The notes beneath the pieces were generated by a model, which did not search any database, had not been told where the DNA came from, and saw only the letters and a program-made list of their open reading frames with translations. A program made the translations under genes and the position numbers. DNA of 17,814 nucleotides from JANNFX01 sp040080075 (GTDB lineage: Bacteria; Pseudomonadota; Alphaproteobacteria; Rhizobiales; Hyphomicrobiaceae), in the NCBI GenBank assembly GCA_040080075.1, contig JBEBJD010000305.1:1-17814 (forward strand), written 5' to 3'. Of this stretch, positions 14,080 through 17,814 are shown piece by piece (position 1 is the first letter of the stretch; the number at the start of each line of letters is the position of its first letter).

Positions 14080-16446
14080 TTAGAATTTGGTCGACGCACC
14101 GAACCGGAAGAACTGCTCTTCGTCATACTTTTCCTTGGTGAGAACCTTAGAGAAATCGACGCGCAGCGGACCGACCGGCGAGGCCCAAAGGATACTGGCA
14201 CCGACCGCCGAGCGCACCGTGTTTTCATCTGCAAGAATAAAGTTAGGCCGCTTTTTTGAAGCCTGCTCAGCTGAAAGCTCTTGCGCAAGTTCGTTGGCAT
14301 CAAACAACGAACCTGCATCAGCATAGACAGCGCCGCTGATGCCCAGATCGTCAGGAATGAATGGGAATGGGAAGCGCACTTCCGCCGTTGCCGCCCAGTA
14401 AGTCTGACCACCCAGCGCGTCACCCGTCTTCAAGTCGCGCGGACCGAAACCACCGCGATCGAAGCCACGGATCGTTTCGCCACCACGATAGAAGAGGTCT
14501 GTCAGACGGACACTATCGTCACCCCAGCTCTCAATGTGACCACCAACGACGCGGCTGACGAACGTAATCTTTTCAGCGATGGGATAGTAGGCGCGGCCTT
14601 CGCCGTTGACGCGAACGTACTGCACGTCGCCACCAAGACCGGCGAAATCACTGGCGAGTTGGAAATAATAGCCGCTGGTCGGATTGTTCGGATGATTGCG
14701 CTTGTCATACGTCAGAGCCATGTTGACGGCTGACGTATCCGCCGACGACCCGTTACGAGCCAGCTCCTCTGTGACCAGCCGCGACACAAAGCGCGAATCA
14801 ACCTCGTAGATGTCGCTGTGATCAAAAGTATACGCCGTCTGCATCCACAGATTTTCTGTCAGTGGGAAGCCCATACGAACGCTGGCACCAGTACGGCGGC
14901 TCGCATAACCTGCTTCCTCAGTCTGATCGATGTCCTTGTGGAACACGTCAAAACCAGCGGCAATGTTACGATCGAGGAAGCGCGGCTCGGTGAACGAGAG
15001 GTCGACCTGAAGACGCTCAACTGAGCCAGCAAGCTTCAAGCGTAGGAACTGACCATTGCCCAGTAAGTTGCGTTCCGTGATGCTGACGTCGCCGATGACG
15101 CCTTCTGCAGTCGAGTAACCTGCACCGAACGACAGCTCGCCCGTCGACTGTTCGACCAGTTCGACATCCAAGATCACGCGGTCCGGCGCGGAGCCAGGAC
15201 GGCGTTTGATATCAACATTCTTAAAGAAGCCTAGGCCCTGCAACCGCTTCTTGGCGCGATCCACCAGAAGGGGGTTGAAGGCATCGCCCTCGGCCAAGCG
15301 GAATTCGCGGCGGATCACATAATCCTTGGTGCGCTCATTGCCTGCCACGTTGATGCGTTCAATGTAAACGCGCGGGCCTTCGTCGACGATGTAAGCGATC
15401 GAGATCGTGCGCGAGGCGGCATCAGGTGTCATCCGCGGGCGCACCCGGGCGAAGGCAAAACCCAGCTCAGATGTCTCGAGCGTCAGCTTTTCCGATGTCT
15501 TGTCTACGTCAGCGCCGTTAAAAGTATCGCCCTGATCGGTCAGAATGTAGCCGTTCAGCGAATTCGGATTGAAACCGGGCAGCTGGCTCTCAACCGTCAC
15601 AGGACCGAAGGTGTAGAGCTCCCCTTCTTCGACAGCGAAGTTGACGAAGAATCCCGAACCGTCGCGATCAAGCTCTGCATTGGCCGCCACGACGCGCACG
15701 TCAGCGTAGCCATTCTTGAGATAGTACTGCTTTACCAACTCACGATCGAGTGAAAGCCGATCAGGATCGTAAATGCTGGTGCCCTTGAGGAAGTCCAGCC
15801 AGCCGGATTGGGTGGTCGAGATGATGTCCCGCAACTGCCCATCGGTAAATGCCTGATTACCCGTGAAGTTGATGCCCTTAACCTTTGTGGCACCGCCTTC
15901 GGTGATCTCGAACACCAAGTTGACCCGGTTCTGCTCAAGTTCAATGATTTTTGGCTCGACATTAGCTGCAAAACGGCCCTGCCGCTTGTAGACATCGAGA
16001 ATGCGCTGCACGTCACCCTGGGCTCTAGCGCGGGTGAAAATCGAGCGCGGCTTCAATTGGACTTCGTTGGTCAGCGTATCGGTGTCAACCTCGCTGTTAC
16101 CTTCGAAGGCAACCTGATTGACGACTGGGTTCTCAACCACGGTGACCACCACCGTATTGCCGTCGCGGTCGATGCTCACGTCTTGAAAGAGGCCGGTGCC
16201 GAACAGAGCCTTGAGTGACCCGTCGACCTTACCCGCATCGTAGGCATCGCCCACGGAGAACTGCAAATAGGAGCGGACAGTGTCAGCCTCTACCCGCTTT
16301 GTGCCCTGCACCTGGATATCACGCACCGCGCCCTGTGCCTGAGCAGAGGAGGGGGATACCAGAACCGCAAAACAAGCGGGGACCGCCAGTGCCAGCCAGG
16401 CGCTTACGCCCCAGCTCGCCAGCGACATGATCCTAAACTGCGCCAT
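14080..16446 (-). CDS. bamA: Outer membrane protein assembly factor BamA
   Basis: BamA is the core of the BAM machine that folds and inserts beta-barrel proteins into the outer membrane. From the ATG at 16446 it is 788 residues. Residues 1-38 are a signal peptide (AQFRIM, a hydrophobic core, and probable cleavage after SSAQA near 37). Five POTRA domains follow to about 390; repeated patterns such as IQVQGTKRVEADTV, VAFEGNSEVDTDTL, INFTGNQAFTDGQL and INVAGNERTKDYVI mark them. The C-terminal half is a 16-strand barrel with the lid-loop motif IRGFDRGGFG and a terminal Phe (FGASTKF), the recognition signal of outer-membrane barrels. The frame extends to 16560, but the N-terminal 38 residues there do not look like a signal peptide; GGACAGG lies 7 bases before 16446. 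ATG 16464 is an alternative. It follows rseP after 227 bp that hold no gene. No skp/ompH gene lies between it and lpxD. Confidence 0.96.
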   Translation of the reverse strand: MAQFRIMSLASWGVSAWLALAVPACFAVLVSPSSAQAQGAVRDIQVQGTKRVEADTVRSYLQFSVGDAYDAGKVDGSLKALFGTGLFQDVSIDRDGNTVVVTVVENPVVNQVAFEGNSEVDTDTLTNEVQLKPRSIFTRARAQGDVQRILDVYKRQGRFAANVEPKIIELEQNRVNLVFEITEGGATKVKGINFTGNQAFTDGQLRDIISTTQSGWLDFLKGTSIYDPDRLSLDRELVKQYYLKNGYADVRVVAANAELDRDGSGFFVNFAVEEGELYTFGPVTVESQLPGFNPNSLNGYILTDQGDTFNGADVDKTSEKLTLETSELGFAFARVRPRMTPDAASRTISIAYIVDEGPRVYIERINVAGNERTKDYVIRREFRLAEGDAFNPLLVDRAKKRLQGLGFFKNVDIKRRPGSAPDRVILDVELVEQSTGELSFGAGYSTAEGVIGDVSITERNLLGNGQFLRLKLAGSVERLQVDLSFTEPRFLDRNIAAGFDVFHKDIDQTEEAGYASRRTGASVRMGFPLTENLWMQTAYTFDHSDIYEVDSRFVSRLVTEELARNGSSADTSAVNMALTYDKRNHPNNPTSGYYFQLASDFAGLGGDVQYVRVNGEGRAYYPIAEKITFVSRVVGGHIESWGDDSVRLTDLFYRGGETIRGFDRGGFGPRDLKTGDALGGQTYWAATAEVRFPFPFIPDDLGISGAVYADAGSLFDANELAQELSAEQASKKRPNFILADENTVRSAVGASILWASPVGPLRVDFSKVLTKEKYDEEQFFRFGASTKF

Positions 16447-16673
16447 GCGCGGACCTGTCCTCATTATCGTGTGCCGCCCCCTGAAAACGCCCCAACTCCT
16501 CCGGCAACAAGAACCGGGGCAAGGCCACCACTTGCCTACGCACCTGAGTGTGTTAACCACTCTAAGCCCGCAAGCCCGCCAGTTGGCCTCCTATGACGAT
16601 CGGTTTTTAACGATTCATCAAGACCATTGGAAGTGGCAAGAATACGTCACTTAACCTGATTCTGCTGGGCCGC

Positions 16674-17814
16674 CTAACCCATTCCAGGGAATAGACCTTT
16701 AGCCTTGCGCACGATGTCATTGTAGTTGGCAAAGACGATCAGCGTGAGCAGAACGGCAAATCCCACACGAAAGGCCATATCTTGCACTGCGGGAGGCAGG
16801 GGGCGGCGGCGGACGGCTTCGATCGCGTAAAACAGTAAATGTCCACCGTCCAGAACCGGAATTGGGAACAGGTTCAAAAGCCCGATACTGACTGAAAAAT
16901 AAGCTAAGAGGCGCAACACATACTCCGCGCCGCTTTCCATTGCCTTGCCCGTGACCTCCGCCATCAGGATCGGCCCGCCGATTTGATTGGCGGCTTGGCG
17001 GCCAGCAAAAATCTCGCCCAACCCCGACAGAGTCTGCGTGATGTTTGACCACGTCTCGCGCGTTCCAAGCCGAAGAGCTGTCGGCAAGCTTACTGCCTGT
17101 GGTTGCAACGACTGGGGACCGATCCCAATGCGTCCGACATTCTTCGTCTTGCCCGCACCATCGGGCACCTGACGCGGCACCGGCGTAACGGCAAACTTGA
17201 GGTTCGCGCCACTGCGCTCAATGTCGAGCTGGACCATGCGGCCTGCACTCACACCAATCTTTTCGCCAAGAGATTCAAAGGTTTTTATTGGCTGCCCGTC
17301 AATAGCTGTAACGAGGTCCCCAAGTTTAAGTCCAGCAGCTTCGGCCGGCATGCCAGGGAGCAGCGAGCCGATGCGTGCGGCTTGAAAACGGTGCACGCCG
17401 ATGTCGCCGATCTTCATCGGCAGGTCGAGATCATTCTTTATATCTTCAACTTCAGGTGTCACCGGAATGAGCAGCTTTGCACCGTCCCGGTCAATGAGCA
17501 CGTCTAATTCGCGCCCACCATACATGGCGACAAGATTGATGATGTCTTCAAAGGTCTCGACGTCCTTGCCGGCGATCGACAAGACTCTGTCGCCCGGCTT
17601 GATGCCTGCTTTTTCGGCCGGCTTGCCGGCAACGACCGCGTCAACGACGGGCGGGGGCAGACGCACGCCATAGGTGGCGTTCAGGCCTGAATACAAGGCA
17701 ATTGCGAGGACAAAATTGGCCAGCGGCCCGGCCGCGACAACAGCGGCGCGCTGCCAGATCGGCTTCATCTGGAACGCACCCGCTCGATCTGACGGGCTCA
17801 TTTCCCTCAGGGCA
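16674..17814 (-). CDS. rseP: RIP metalloprotease RseP (site-2 protease), N-terminus outside window
   Basis: Inner-membrane zinc protease that cleaves transmembrane substrates such as anti-sigma factors in envelope stress response. The frame stays open to the right edge, and the residues just before Met at 17801 (LRE before MSPSDRA) match the family's interior, so this ATG is not the start. The N-terminal helix with the HExxH zinc site lies beyond the edge. Visible parts are a membrane segment at RAAVVAAGPLANFVLAIALY, PDZ domain one (VVDAVVAGKPAEKAGIKPGD), PDZ domain two (IGSLLPGMPAEAAGLKLGD), and the C-terminal membrane segments with NLFPIPVLDGGHLLFY, which holds the third zinc ligand Asp. 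Two PDZ domains match the E. coli form. It is the most upstream gene of the envelope cluster here; cdsA and dxr commonly precede it in relatives. Confidence 0.95.
   Translation of the reverse strand, partial: ALREMSPSDRAGAFQMKPIWQRAAVVAAGPLANFVLAIALYSGLNATYGVRLPPPVVDAVVAGKPAEKAGIKPGDRVLSIAGKDVETFEDIINLVAMYGGRELDVLIDRDGAKLLIPVTPEVEDIKNDLDLPMKIGDIGVHRFQAARIGSLLPGMPAEAAGLKLGDLVTAIDGQPIKTFESLGEKIGVSAGRMVQLDIERSGANLKFAVTPVPRQVPDGAGKTKNVGRIGIGPQSLQPQAVSLPTALRLGTRETWSNITQTLSGLGEIFAGRQAANQIGGPILMAEVTGKAMESGAEYVLRLLAYFSVSIGLLNLFPIPVLDGGHLLFYAIEAVRRRPLPPAVQDMAFRVGFAVLLTLIVFANYNDIVRKAKGLFPGMG

Noticed and set aside
16447..16560. Longer bamA start at 16560
   Set aside because: The extension is Trp/Cys/Arg-rich and would bury the signal peptide, which begins cleanly at 16446 or 16464.

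Overview
The window looks like core chromosome of an alphaproteobacterium, most likely order Hyphomicrobiales (Rhizobiales). The basis is gene order and protein character: rseP-bamA-lpxD-fabZ-lpxA-lpxI-lpxB with LpxI rather than LpxH, and an aminotransferase-hom-glpX cluster divergent from a class I PHA synthase. I see no rRNA, tRNA, CRISPR array, phage or transposase gene.

Layout. Bases 1-801 (+) are the 3' part of a gene entering from the left, coding for a Pro/Gln-rich protein with a C-terminal membrane segment that I do not recognise. It converges on glpX, with a strong 13-bp hairpin terminator between them. Bases 895-4545 (-) are an aminotransferase, homoserine dehydrogenase (hom) and class II fructose-1,6-bisphosphatase (glpX), transcribed leftward. 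Bases 4546-5288 are a 743-bp divergent intergenic region packed with structured DNA. Bases 5289-7091 (+) are phaC. Bases 7431-8654 (+) are an orphan TadG-like, von Willebrand A-domain secreted/pilus-type protein. It converges on the envelope cluster at 8665-17814 (-), read in transcription order as rseP (cut by the right edge), bamA, lpxD, fabZ, lpxA, lpxI, lpxB.

How the genes work together. RseP is a site-2 membrane protease and BamA inserts outer-membrane proteins. LpxA, LpxD, LpxI and LpxB make the lipid A disaccharide precursor, and FabZ makes the acyl chains that LpxA and LpxD consume. A terminator after bamA and a plausible promoter before lpxD suggest that lpxD-fabZ-lpxA-lpxI-lpxB can form their own transcript. 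The left half is central metabolism: gluconeogenesis (glpX), the aspartate/threonine/methionine branch (hom and aminotransferase) and polyester storage (phaC).

No undescribed multi-gene system is visible. The unusual items are: (a) a family of 165-bp, TA-bounded double-hairpin elements, with two copies abutting in opposite orientation upstream of phaC and a third copy, 97-98% identical to one of them, between bamA and lpxD, where one base-pair change is compensated on both sides of a stem; (b) an LpxI about 150 residues longer than the family norm, because its C-terminal domain is followed by a diverged second copy; and (c) an 18-19 codon leader ORF whose stop overlaps the phaC start, with its ribosome site in a possible hairpin.
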